This document shows positions 55,502 through 63,276 of a DNA stretch of 64,000 nt, piece after piece. The stretch is taken from assembly GCF_001512305.1 (NCBI RefSeq), contig NZ_LNUT01000004.1:301811-365810 (forward strand), read 5' to 3'. Every line of letters starts with the position of its first letter. The stretch's first letter is position 1. Source of the stretch: Arthrobacter sp. EPSL27. Its GTDB lineage: Bacteria; Actinomycetota; Actinomycetes; Actinomycetales; Micrococcaceae. The notes under the pieces were generated by a model. The model did no database searches, was not told the origin of the DNA, and saw nothing but the letters and a program-made list of their open reading frames with translations. The position numbers and the translations under genes were made by a program.

Positions 55502-56524
55502 ATGCAACAAAATTCCGTTTCACCGTCGTATGTCGCAGCTGAGCTGCAGGCGCGGGACCACTGGGCCAATCATGGATTCAGCGAGGCCGCTGTGAGTGCC
55601 CGGCGTGCCGCGGATATCGCCCGGGACGCCCAGGACCCGGTGTCGTGGTGGGATATGACCTTTTTCCAGGCGGAAAGCCATCTGGCGGCAGGCCAGTTCG
55701 AAGAGTGCGCGCAGGTCGCTGCAGAATTGGTCGGGCAGCCGCGCCGAGCTGGAGCTCGGTCGCAGGCGCGGGTGAGAATTCTTTTGTCCAAGGCTTGGCA
55801 GGGTGCGGGCGTCCTGGAAAAGGCTGTCGATGATGCAAGGGCTGCCGCTGAGCTAATGGCCGGTGAGGCCGATGATGAGGTTGCCGTGACGGCCAGCCTT
55901 GCTTTGATTGCGGCGCTTGGGGAAAGCGGCAGGCTTGACGAGGCTTGGGCCGAGAGCCTTAGGTTGGCCGATTCGATCTCTCCGGAAATTGACGATCAAT
56001 TGCTGGGTAACGCGTACTGGGCCATTGGTAACGCGGCATTTCTCAGCAACAGGGTTGAAGACGGTCTTCACTTCCACGATCTGGCCGCAGGCACTTTTTC
56101 GCCGGCCCGGAATTTGGAGGTCTGGGCCCGATTCAACAATGCCTCGGCAGCAATGCGGCTGGCCGCCGGAGTGGCCGACGCAGCCACCCTTCGATGTATC
56201 GAACGGGCCGAATTGGCCACTGACGTTATTGGCGGCAGCGAAGAGAACACGCTGTTGCAGATGCTGAATCGCGGCCACTGGAACTTCTTGGCCGGCGACC
56301 CGGCGGCAGCTGTCGAGGTGCTGAGCGAGATCTCTGAGCGGGTAGGCGTACTTCCGCCGCAGGCATTGGGGGAAGCATGTCTACTGCTCGGTCGAGCGCA
56401 GAAGGCGCTTGGCGACGAATCGGCAGCGGAGCGGACCCTCGTTAGAGCCGCCGGACACTTCGAGGATGCAGGCGCGCAGCAGCGAGCGGATCAGGCCCGG
56501 GAGTACATCTCAGCCGAGGCGTGA
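55502..56524 (+). CDS. TPR-repeat protein divergent from an exported peptide
   Basis: Cytoplasmic protein of 340 residues built from tetratricopeptide-like helical pairs almost throughout: AELQARDHWANHGFSEAA, AESHLAAGQFEECAQVAAEL, LIAALGESGRLDEAWAESLR, GNAYWAIGNAAFLSN and LLGRAQKALGDESAAERT. There is no N-terminal DNA-binding domain, TM helix or catalytic motif, so it resembles a peptide- or protein-binding TPR array such as the Rap class, without proof. It is probably leaderless. Base composition is a little less GC-rich than its neighbours. It is divergent from the exported-peptide gene. Confidence 0.75.
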   Translation: MQQNSVSPSYVAAELQARDHWANHGFSEAAVSARRAADIARDAQDPVSWWDMTFFQAESHLAAGQFEECAQVAAELVGQPRRAGARSQARVRILLSKAWQGAGVLEKAVDDARAAAELMAGEADDEVAVTASLALIAALGESGRLDEAWAESLRLADSISPEIDDQLLGNAYWAIGNAAFLSNRVEDGLHFHDLAAGTFSPARNLEVWARFNNASAAMRLAAGVADAATLRCIERAELATDVIGGSEENTLLQMLNRGHWNFLAGDPAAAVEVLSEISERVGVLPPQALGEACLLLGRAQKALGDESAAERTLVRAAGHFEDAGAQQRADQAREYISAEA

Positions 56525-56601
56525 GCCCGCCGACATCCCTTCCCTGCGACCCGCCTCCCGCGCGACCACGCTGCACATGCCCTCCGGGTGCTGTGGCGGA
56601 T

Positions 56602-56653
56602 GGACATAATGGCACTATGTCCGGTGGCTGCGCTTAGGGCTGGGCATGTCCCG
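56602..56653. repeat. Nested-palindrome intergenic repeat, copy A
   Basis: A 52-base element shared with 58315-58366. The inner palindrome is GGACATA/TATGTCC and the outer arms are ACATGCCC (from 56575) and GGGCATGT (56643-56650). It lies after the TPR gene and overlaps the 3' end of the membrane-protein gene that ends at 56634. About 44 of 52 positions match copy B by eye. Confidence 0.8.
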
Positions 56654-57281
56654 TGGGGGAGGCGGCGGGCTTTTTGCGGCCCAGGAACACCACGGCGCCG
56701 CCAACCAGCAGGCTGAGCACCAGGAGCACCCACCCGGCGACAGTGAGTCCTGAGGCCAGGGCCACCTGGCCGGCGTCGAGCGTTTCGGCGGACAGCATCG
56801 AATCGATGGCAGCGTTGCCCCACAACCTGACGGCGGCGAACAGCAGGGGCACGGCCCACAGCGCCCACCGCAGTCCCTTCCGCGCCACGTTCGTGCCGAT
56901 GAGCAGCAGCCAGGTGAAGCCGAAGATGAGCGGGAACAGGGTGCCGGCCGTCTTGTGGATGTAGTTGAGCTGCCCGCGGGCGTCCTCGTCCATGGCGCCG
57001 CGCACCTGCTCGACATAGCCCTGGTCGAAGCCGCCGACCAAGGAGTCCGGCATGGCCAGGCCGCCGCTGAGCTGGGTGAGCTGGTTCAGGGTGAGCAGAT
57101 GGAGGTACCAAAACAGGAACAGGCTGGCCACCACACCCGCGATGAGGATCAGGTTGCTGTTGCTCTGTGCCTTCTGCGGGGTCCGGCTGGTGCTCGGGTC
57201 GATCACCGACGGCAACTGGTGCTGGGGGACGACTGCCTTGGCGCCGTGCTTCTTGATCCGCTGGGCGGGTGTTTTGGCCAT
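56634..57281 (-). CDS. Uncharacterised four-TM membrane protein
   Basis: Protein of 215 residues with a basic N-terminus (AKTPAQRIKKHGAKAVVP) and four TM helices: NLILIAGVVASLFLFWYLHL, LFPLIFGFTWLLLIGT, ALWAVPLLFAAVRLW and GWVLLVLSLLVGGAVVFLG. A 60-residue outer loop (MPDSLVGGFDQGYVEQVRGA) lies between helices 1 and 2. The start is the ATG at 57281; a longer frame exists but has no support. No family recognised. Its stop lies within the nested-palindrome repeat, so the last codons may derive from that element. Confidence 0.75.
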   Translation of the reverse strand: MAKTPAQRIKKHGAKAVVPQHQLPSVIDPSTSRTPQKAQSNSNLILIAGVVASLFLFWYLHLLTLNQLTQLSGGLAMPDSLVGGFDQGYVEQVRGAMDEDARGQLNYIHKTAGTLFPLIFGFTWLLLIGTNVARKGLRWALWAVPLLFAAVRLWGNAAIDSMLSAETLDAGQVALASGLTVAGWVLLVLSLLVGGAVVFLGRKKPAASPTGHAQP

Positions 57282-57363
57282 GGCTCCATTATCGCCCGGG
57301 CACGCGGGCCGTTTGTTCAGCGCCGCCTGTTCTCCGCCGACAGCCGCCAGTAGGCTGGAGCGC

Positions 57364-58221
57364 GTGACCGAACTAGGAAAGCACCGGCTTGGCCGGCACA
57401 GCACTGCTGAACTCAACCCCGCCCTGGACGACTACCAGTTGGCCGAAGCGCTGGTGCGCGAGGCCGGAACCTTGGCGCTCCTCATGCGGCAGGCCGGGCT
57501 GGAGGGCAAGCAAAAGACCTCGGTGTCCGACGTCGTCACCGCCGCGGACCATGCGGCCGAGGCCTACGTGCTGGAACAGCTCCGGCGGTGCCGGCCCGAC
57601 GACGGCATCCTCGGCGAGGAGGGCGCCTCCGTGGCCGGCACCAGCGGCCGCACCTGGGTCATCGACCCGGTGGACGGGACCTACAACTTCCTCCACGGCT
57701 CCACGTACTGGTGCTCCGCCATCGCGCTCAAGGACGCCTCCGGAGTGCTGCTCGGCGGGATCTTCCAGCCCGAGGAGGACAAGCTCTGGCTCGGCGGAAC
57801 CAACCGACCGGCGACGGTCAACGGCGAACAACTGACCACCTTCCGCCCCGCGGAGGGCTCCGGCGCGGGCCGCTCCGGCACCCCGCTGTCCGAGCTCGGG
57901 GCCGCCACCTACATCCACCCCACCTGGCTCGCCGACCCCATGTGCGCCATGCCGTGGCACGCCGCCGCGACCTCCGCCGCCGCGCTGCGCATGTTCGGCT
58001 CGGGCTCCTGCGACCTGGCCCGCGTGGCCGACGGGGAACTTGGCTGCTGGTTCCAGCACAGCTGCCCGGAGTGGGACTGGCTCCCGGGGAAGGCGATCGT
58101 CCAGGCCGCCGGCGGTACGGCCGACGTCGTCCGGGTCAACGGGCTGGACTGGTTCCTCGCCGGAGGCACGACGGCGGTCCGGCAGCTCCGTGCAGCCCTC
58201 GAATCCGGCTCCGTGGGGTAG
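57364..58221 (+). CDS. Inositol monophosphatase family phosphatase
   Basis: Magnesium-dependent phosphatase of 285 residues. The metal site is complete: GEEGA (motif with Glu), WVIDPVDGTYNFLHG (Asp-Pro-x-Asp-Gly-Thr) and CPEWDWLPGKAIVQAAGG (Trp-Asp near the C-terminus). An unusual internal stretch (RPAEGSGAGRSGTPLSELG) lies between motifs. The start is GTG 57364. Substrates in this family include inositol phosphates, histidinol phosphate and PAP, and sequence alone does not settle it. It precedes pcrA by 192 bases that hold only repeats. Confidence 0.93.
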   Translation: MTELGKHRLGRHSTAELNPALDDYQLAEALVREAGTLALLMRQAGLEGKQKTSVSDVVTAADHAAEAYVLEQLRRCRPDDGILGEEGASVAGTSGRTWVIDPVDGTYNFLHGSTYWCSAIALKDASGVLLGGIFQPEEDKLWLGGTNRPATVNGEQLTTFRPAEGSGAGRSGTPLSELGAATYIHPTWLADPMCAMPWHAAATSAAALRMFGSGSCDLARVADGELGCWFQHSCPEWDWLPGKAIVQAAGGTADVVRVNGLDWFLAGGTTAVRQLRAALESGSVG

Positions 58222-58262
58222 GCCCGGGAACCCAAAAGCGGCTCCGTAGGGTAAGGTCCGGG
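58206..58262 (+). repeat. Direct duplication of the phosphatase-gene 3' end
   Basis: CGGCTCCGTGGGGTAGGCCC (58206-58225, containing the stop TAG) is repeated as CGGCTCCGTAGGGTAAGGTCC at 58239-58259 with a 10-base spacer. The second copy is downstream and non-coding. Compare the similar duplications at 3130, 6438 and 60960. Confidence 0.85.
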
Positions 58263-58314
58263 CACACTTCCCGCCGTGCACCGCGGGACATGCTCATTGT
58301 TCGGTGCGGGGCGC

Positions 58315-58366
58315 GGACATGGTGGCATTATGTCCGGTGGCTGCGGGCAGGGGAGGGCATGTCCCG
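58315..58366. repeat. Nested-palindrome intergenic repeat, copy B
   Basis: The second copy of the 52-base element, with inner arms GGACAT/ATGTCC and outer arms GGGACATGC (58286-58294) and GCATGTCCC. The outer arms pair perfectly over nine bases. It lies in the 192-base gap before pcrA, which holds no gene. Confidence 0.8.
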
Positions 58367-58413
58367 GCGGGCGGGCGGAACTGTCAGCGGCACCGCCTAG
58401 ACTTGTTAACACC

Positions 58414-60969
58414 ATGGATATGTTGTTTGACCCTTATGCCGACGGACCCTTCCAAGCTGCTGCGACGACGGCGGCGCGCACCAAAGCGCCTTCCGGCATG
58501 GGGGCCGCGGCCCTGGAATCCAGCCCGAATTCCGCGCCGAATTCGGCCCCTGGTGCGGCCTCTGGCGGGGGGCACTACGGCGGCCACGGGAACCACCCGG
58601 GCGGGGACCCGGAGCACCACCGGCTCCCGGGTGCGGAGGAGCTCCTGGCGGGGCTGAACCCGCAGCAGGAAGAAGCCGTCAAGCACGCCGGCAGCGCCCT
58701 GCTGATCGTCGCCGGCGCCGGTTCGGGCAAGACCCGCGTGCTCAGCAACCGCATCGGCTACCTGATCGCCACCCGGCGGGCACACCACGGCGAGATCCTG
58801 GCCATCACCTTCACCAACAAGGCAGCCGCGGAAATGCGGGAACGTGTGGAGGCCCTGGTCGGGGCCCGGGCCAAGACCATGTGGGTCTCCACGTTCCACT
58901 CCTCCTGCGTCCGGATCCTGCGCCGCGAAGCCGCCAACGTGGGGCTGAACTCGAACTTCTCCATCTACGATTCCGCGGACTCGCTGCGCCTCATCACGCT
59001 CGTGGCCAAAAACCTGGACCTCGACCCCAAGCGCTTCGCGCCCAAAGCCATCCAGCACAAGATCTCCGCGCTGAAGAACGAGCTGATCGACGCCGACAGC
59101 TACTCCTCCAGCGCCAACCACAACGACCCCTTCGAGGCGGCCGTCGCCGAGGTCTTCAAGGGCTACACGCAGCGGCTGCGCCAGGCCAACGCCATGGACT
59201 TCGATGACCTGATCGCCGAGACGGTCTACATGTTCCGGGCGTTCCCGGCGCTCGCCGAGTCCTACCGGCGCCGCTTCCGGCATGTCCTGGTCGACGAATA
59301 CCAGGACACCAACCACGCCCAGTACGCGCTGGTGCGCGAGATCGTGGGCGAGGGCGAGGGCGCGGCTGAACTCACCGTTGTCGGCGACTCCGACCAGTCG
59401 ATCTACGCCTTCCGCGGCGCCGACATCCGCAACATCGTGGAGTTCGAAAAGGACTACCCGGACGCGCGCACCATCAAACTCGAGCAGAACTACCGCTCCA
59501 CCCAGACCATCCTCAGCGCCGCCAACTCGGTCATCTCCCGCAACCCCAACCGGCCGGAGAAGCGGCTGTGGACGGCCGAAGGCGACGGCGAGAAGATCAT
59601 CGGGTACGTCGGCGAGAACGAACACGACGAAGCCCAGTTCATCGCCAAGGAGATCGACCGGCTGCAGGACGAGGGCGACCTCCGTCCCGGCGACGTCGCC
59701 ATCTTCTACCGCACCAACGCCCAGTCCCGCTCGATCGAGGACGTCCTGGTCCGCGTCGGGCTTCCGTACAAGGTGGTGGGCGGCACCCGCTTCTACGAGC
59801 GCAAGGAAATCAAGGACGCCCTCGCCTACCTGCGGGTGCTGGTCAACCCGGACGACGACGTCAACCTCCGCCGCATCCTCAACGAGCCCAAGCGCGGCAT
59901 CGGCGACCGGGCCGAGGGGGCCGTGGCCTCCCTCGCCCAGCGCGACCGGATCTCGTTCATGGCGGCGGCCCGCCGCGCCGACGAGGCCCCCGGCATGGCA
60001 ACCCGGTCCGTCAACGCGGTCCAGGGCTTCGTGAAACTGCTCGACGACCTCGCCGAGGTGGCCTCCGGCTCCGGCGCCGCCGCCGCGCTGGAGGCCGTCC
60101 TGGAACAGACCGGCTACCTCGCCACCCTCCGCTCCAGCACCGACCCGCAGGACGAATCCAGGGTGGAAAACCTCGCCGAGCTGGTCGCCGTCGTCCGCGA
60201 ATACGAACGGGACAACCCCGAGGGGTCCCTTGGCGCCTTCCTGGAAGGCGTCTCCCTCGTGGCGGACGCCGACCAGATCCCCGACGCGCCGGCGGGCTCC
60301 GCCGACGAGCTGGCCGCCGCCGTCGCCGAGGCCAAACGGCTGGGTGTGGTGACCCTCATGACGCTCCACACGGCCAAGGGGCTGGAATTCCCGGTGGTGT
60401 TCCTGACCGGCATGGAGCACGGGCTGTTCCCGCACCAGCGCTCCGCCACCGACCCCAAGGAACTGGCCGAGGAACGCCGGCTGGCCTACGTCGGCCTGAC
60501 CCGGGCGCGGAAGCGCCTGTACCTCACCCGTTCCGAGGTCCGCAGCATGTGGGGACAGAGCCAGTACAACCCGGCCAGCCAGTTCATCGAGGAAATCCCC
60601 GCCGAACTGGTCGAGTGGAAGCGCGAAGGCACCAGCCGCCAGGCCGCCTGGGGCGGCGGCGCGTCCATCGGCTCAAGCCGGTACGGCGGCTCCTTCTGGG
60701 GAGCCGGCACCGCCCGCGGCACCGGGGCCAGCCCCTCCGCGGGCTTCAACGCCGACGTCCCGGCGGCCATCGCCAAGAACCGGGTGCAGCCGCAGAAGGA
60801 GATCGTCGCCGTCAGCGTCGGCGACAAGGTCAACCACACAAGCTTCGGCAACGGCACCGTGCTGGCCGTCGAGGGTGCGGGGGACAAGACCGTCGCCAAG
60901 GTGAAGTTCAGCGTCGGCGAAAAACGGCTGCTGCTCCGCTACGCCCCGTTGACGAAACTCGACGCCTAA
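58414..60969 (+). CDS. pcrA: ATP-dependent DNA helicase PcrA/UvrD
   Basis: Superfamily 1 helicase of 851 residues for repair and replication-fork maintenance. Motifs seen: Walker A GAGSGKTRVLSNR, Ia FTNKAAAEMRERVE, II VDEYQDTN, III GDSDQSIYAFRGAD, IV EQNYRST, V LMTLHTAKGLEFP and VI VGLTRARKRLYL. The N-terminal 80 residues are Gly/His-rich and disordered; the C-terminal Tudor-like domain starts about residue 780 (VGDKVNHTSFGNG). I chose ATG 58414 (DMLFDPYADG); a longer upstream frame lies in the repeat. The order pcrA to sucC is shared with mycobacteria. Confidence 0.96.
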   Translation: MDMLFDPYADGPFQAAATTAARTKAPSGMGAAALESSPNSAPNSAPGAASGGGHYGGHGNHPGGDPEHHRLPGAEELLAGLNPQQEEAVKHAGSALLIVAGAGSGKTRVLSNRIGYLIATRRAHHGEILAITFTNKAAAEMRERVEALVGARAKTMWVSTFHSSCVRILRREAANVGLNSNFSIYDSADSLRLITLVAKNLDLDPKRFAPKAIQHKISALKNELIDADSYSSSANHNDPFEAAVAEVFKGYTQRLRQANAMDFDDLIAETVYMFRAFPALAESYRRRFRHVLVDEYQDTNHAQYALVREIVGEGEGAAELTVVGDSDQSIYAFRGADIRNIVEFEKDYPDARTIKLEQNYRSTQTILSAANSVISRNPNRPEKRLWTAEGDGEKIIGYVGENEHDEAQFIAKEIDRLQDEGDLRPGDVAIFYRTNAQSRSIEDVLVRVGLPYKVVGGTRFYERKEIKDALAYLRVLVNPDDDVNLRRILNEPKRGIGDRAEGAVASLAQRDRISFMAAARRADEAPGMATRSVNAVQGFVKLLDDLAEVASGSGAAAALEAVLEQTGYLATLRSSTDPQDESRVENLAELVAVVREYERDNPEGSLGAFLEGVSLVADADQIPDAPAGSADELAAAVAEAKRLGVVTLMTLHTAKGLEFPVVFLTGMEHGLFPHQRSATDPKELAEERRLAYVGLTRARKRLYLTRSEVRSMWGQSQYNPASQFIEEIPAELVEWKREGTSRQAAWGGGASIGSSRYGGSFWGAGTARGTGASPSAGFNADVPAAIAKNRVQPQKEIVAVSVGDKVNHTSFGNGTVLAVEGAGDKTVAKVKFSVGEKRLLLRYAPLTKLDA

Positions 60970-60991
60970 AACCGACGCCCGGCGCCTAAAA
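60960..60991 (+). repeat. Direct duplication of the pcrA 3' end
   Basis: CGACGCCTAAAA (60960-60971), holding the final Asp-Ala codons and stop of pcrA, is repeated as CGGCGCCTAAAA at 60980-60991 with a 20-base period. The second copy lies in the short gap before the next gene. Confidence 0.8.
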
Positions 60992-60997
60992 TTAGGC

Positions 60998-62299
60998 ATG
61001 AAGATTCTGCTGGCCAGCCAGGCCGTTGCCGGACACTTCAACCCCATGACGGGCATCGGTGTGCGTCTGAAAGACCACGGCCACGAGGTGGGCTGGTATA
61101 CCGGCAGCACACTGGCCGGCAGGCTGGACGAGCTGGGCATCCCGCACTACCCGTTCGAGCGCGCCATTGAGCACACCGCGGACAACCTCAACGAGCTCTA
61201 CCCGCAACGCGCCAGGCTCAAGGGACCGATGGCCATCCGGTTCGACGGCGAACGCATCTTCGCCAGCAACGTCACCAACTTCTTCGAGGACATTCGGGAC
61301 GTGCACCGGCGCTTCCCCTTCGACGCCGTGGTCATGGACAACACCATGTTCATCCAGCGGCTCGTGGCGGTGGTGCTGGGCAAGCCGGTGGTCAGTTTTG
61401 TGCCGATCGGCAACATGGAACGGGACCCGCTGGTGCCGCCGATGTTCTTCGGCTTCGCGCCCGCCCGGACCCCGGCCGACAAGATCCTCCATGCCGGCGC
61501 GCGCATGGTCTCGGACCAGTTCGTCACCAAGCCGGCGCGGACCAGCTACGTCCGGCAGCTGCAGGGCTACGGCCTCACCACCCCGCGGAACACCCCCATC
61601 ACCGACGAGCCGTACCGGTGGTCCCACGCCGTCATCCAGACCGGCACCGCGTCCCTGGACTTCCCGCGGCGGAACATCAACCCGAAGGTCCATTACGTCG
61701 GCGCCCTGCTGCCGTACCGGCCGCCGGCCGGAGGATCCGACGCAGCAGCCGCCTCCCGGCAGACGACGGCGGAAGGCACCTACCGCCGGACCGTTGTGGT
61801 CACCCAGGGCACCGTCGACAACCGCGACCCGGCCAAGCTGATGATCCCCACCATCGAGGCGCTGAAGGACACGGACACCCTCATCGTCGTGGCCACCGGC
61901 GGAGCCAACACCGGGGACCTGCGGCGGCGGTACCCGCAGCCGAACGTGGTGATCGAGGACTTCGTCGACTTCACCCGGGTCTTCCCGGCCACGGACGTCT
62001 TCGTCACCAACGGAGGGTTCGGCGGCGTGCTCCTCAGCCTGTCCCACGGGGTCCCGCTGGTGACGGCAGGCATCAACGAGGGCAAGAGCGACGTCAACGC
62101 CCGGGTGGAGCACGCCGGCGTCGGGATCAACCTGAAAACCGAAACACCCCGCGCCGCCGCGGTCCGGGCCGCCGTCGACACCGTGCTGGCAGACCCGTCG
62201 TGGCGGGCCCGGGCACAAGCAGTGCGCGGGCAGTTCGAGGCGGAGGACAGCATCGGCGCCGCCGTCGACGTCATCCTGGCGACCGCCGCCAGGGGCTGA
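60998..62299 (+). CDS. GT1-family glycosyltransferase (UGT/macrolide-glycosyltransferase type)
   Basis: GT-B fold glycosyltransferase of 433 residues. The N-domain starts KILLASQAVAGHFNPMTGIG; the acceptor-domain His is in AGHFNP. The C-domain has VVVTQGTVDNRDPAKLMI, DFVDFTRVFPATDVFVTNGG and FGGVLLSLSHGVPLVTAGI (the PSPG-like donor site, with HG and GVP). It is soluble. It begins 28 bases after pcrA, beyond the stop duplication. Nucleotide-sugar and acceptor are unknown; secondary-metabolite or antibiotic modification is typical. Confidence 0.9.
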   Translation: MKILLASQAVAGHFNPMTGIGVRLKDHGHEVGWYTGSTLAGRLDELGIPHYPFERAIEHTADNLNELYPQRARLKGPMAIRFDGERIFASNVTNFFEDIRDVHRRFPFDAVVMDNTMFIQRLVAVVLGKPVVSFVPIGNMERDPLVPPMFFGFAPARTPADKILHAGARMVSDQFVTKPARTSYVRQLQGYGLTTPRNTPITDEPYRWSHAVIQTGTASLDFPRRNINPKVHYVGALLPYRPPAGGSDAAAASRQTTAEGTYRRTVVVTQGTVDNRDPAKLMIPTIEALKDTDTLIVVATGGANTGDLRRRYPQPNVVIEDFVDFTRVFPATDVFVTNGGFGGVLLSLSHGVPLVTAGINEGKSDVNARVEHAGVGINLKTETPRAAAVRAAVDTVLADPSWRARAQAVRGQFEAEDSIGAAVDVILATAARG

Positions 62300-62343
62300 C
62301 ACCCGGCGCTGCGGCCGCAGACGCCTGCACCCCGGCAGGCATA

Positions 62344-63051
62344 ATGGAGCCCATGCGACGGACACTTCTGGGGATCCTGGCCGCCCTGACCCTGCTGGTG
62401 GCCACCGCGTGCACTGTCACGCAGAAGGATCCGGATTACGTCCCGCCCGCGCCGCTGCCTGCGCTGGAGCAGCTCCGGCAGGCGCCCCTCGCCGACGCAG
62501 AGAAGTTCGCCGCCGGGCAGGACATCCTCAGCTTCGCCACCGCGGACCGGAACGTGGTCTGCTCCCTGACCTCGGCCCGCGGTGAGCACGTGAACCTGCC
62601 GTACGAACAGAACGGCTACTCCGACTCCGCCAACAACAAGCTGGCCATAGTGCCGGTGGCGCACTGCGAACTGGCGGCCTACCCCAAGCCGGAAGCCAAG
62701 GACATCACGGACGACTGCGGCGGGACCGGCCTGGGCTACCTCGGCGGCGCCGCACTGCTCACCCCGGACACCGCCACGTACGGCGGATGCCGGTCCGGCG
62801 TCACACAGCAGGAAGCGGAGTTCGGACCCAAGGGGACCCGCAACGGCCCGATTTCCCAGCTGCAGGTCCTGGATGATGGCCAGAACCTGGAACGCAACGG
62901 CCTCCGCTGTTCGGCTTACGACGGCGGTGTCGCCTGCGGAAACGTCTCCGCCGGCGTCGCCTTCTTTGTGTCCCGGGACCGTTACGAACTAATCTCCGAC
63001 GCCGGCCAAACAGCCTCTCCGACGCCCTCCGAGGCCCCAAAAACCCCGTAA
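62344..63051 (+). CDS. Secreted lipoprotein of unknown function
   Basis: Protein of 235 residues with a lipoprotein signal (RRTLLGILAALTLLVATAC; lipobox VATAC). The mature part has six more cysteines, in NVVCSLTSARG, VAHCELAAY, TDDCGGTGLGYLGG, YGGCRSGV, RCSAYDG and VACGNVSAG, which could give disulphides. I chose ATG 62344; an in-frame ATG at 62353 is almost as good. The tail is Thr/Pro-rich. No family recognised with confidence. Confidence 0.78.
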   Translation: MEPMRRTLLGILAALTLLVATACTVTQKDPDYVPPAPLPALEQLRQAPLADAEKFAAGQDILSFATADRNVVCSLTSARGEHVNLPYEQNGYSDSANNKLAIVPVAHCELAAYPKPEAKDITDDCGGTGLGYLGGAALLTPDTATYGGCRSGVTQQEAEFGPKGTRNGPISQLQVLDDGQNLERNGLRCSAYDGGVACGNVSAGVAFFVSRDRYELISDAGQTASPTPSEAPKTP

Positions 63052-63162
63052 TCTAGCGGTTTTTCTACGCTCCATAGAATAGTGTCCTTACTCACATAAC
63101 GGGTACTCTGGGACGGGCCGGTCCCCAGAAAGGACTAGAGTTCAAAAAAGGAGCATTGCGCC

Positions 63163-63216
63163 GTGTGGCTTGTTTCCAAGCCAGTCGCAGGGTGCGTTTA
63201 TTCCGCAGCCCGGTAA
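63163..63216 (+). CDS. Possible 17-codon leader frame before sucC
   Basis: GTG-TGG-CTT-GTT and on, ending TAA at 63214-63216, encodes VWLVSKPVAGCVYSAAR. A strong AAAAAAGGAG lies nine bases upstream. It ends 60 bases before the sucC start in the 225-base gap 63052-63276. If translated, it may be a regulatory leader peptide, but it could be chance. Confidence 0.35.
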   Translation: MWLVSKPVAGCVYSAAR

Positions 63217-63276
63217 CCGCGAGAACGCGGGGTCCGGCTGTACAGAAACTACTTCGACGTAGAAGGACACTAAACC

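Noticed and set aside
55502..55700. An HTH at the start of the TPR protein, as in RNPP regulators
   Set aside because: The first 60 residues read as ordinary TPR-like helices; no turn and recognition helix could be seen.
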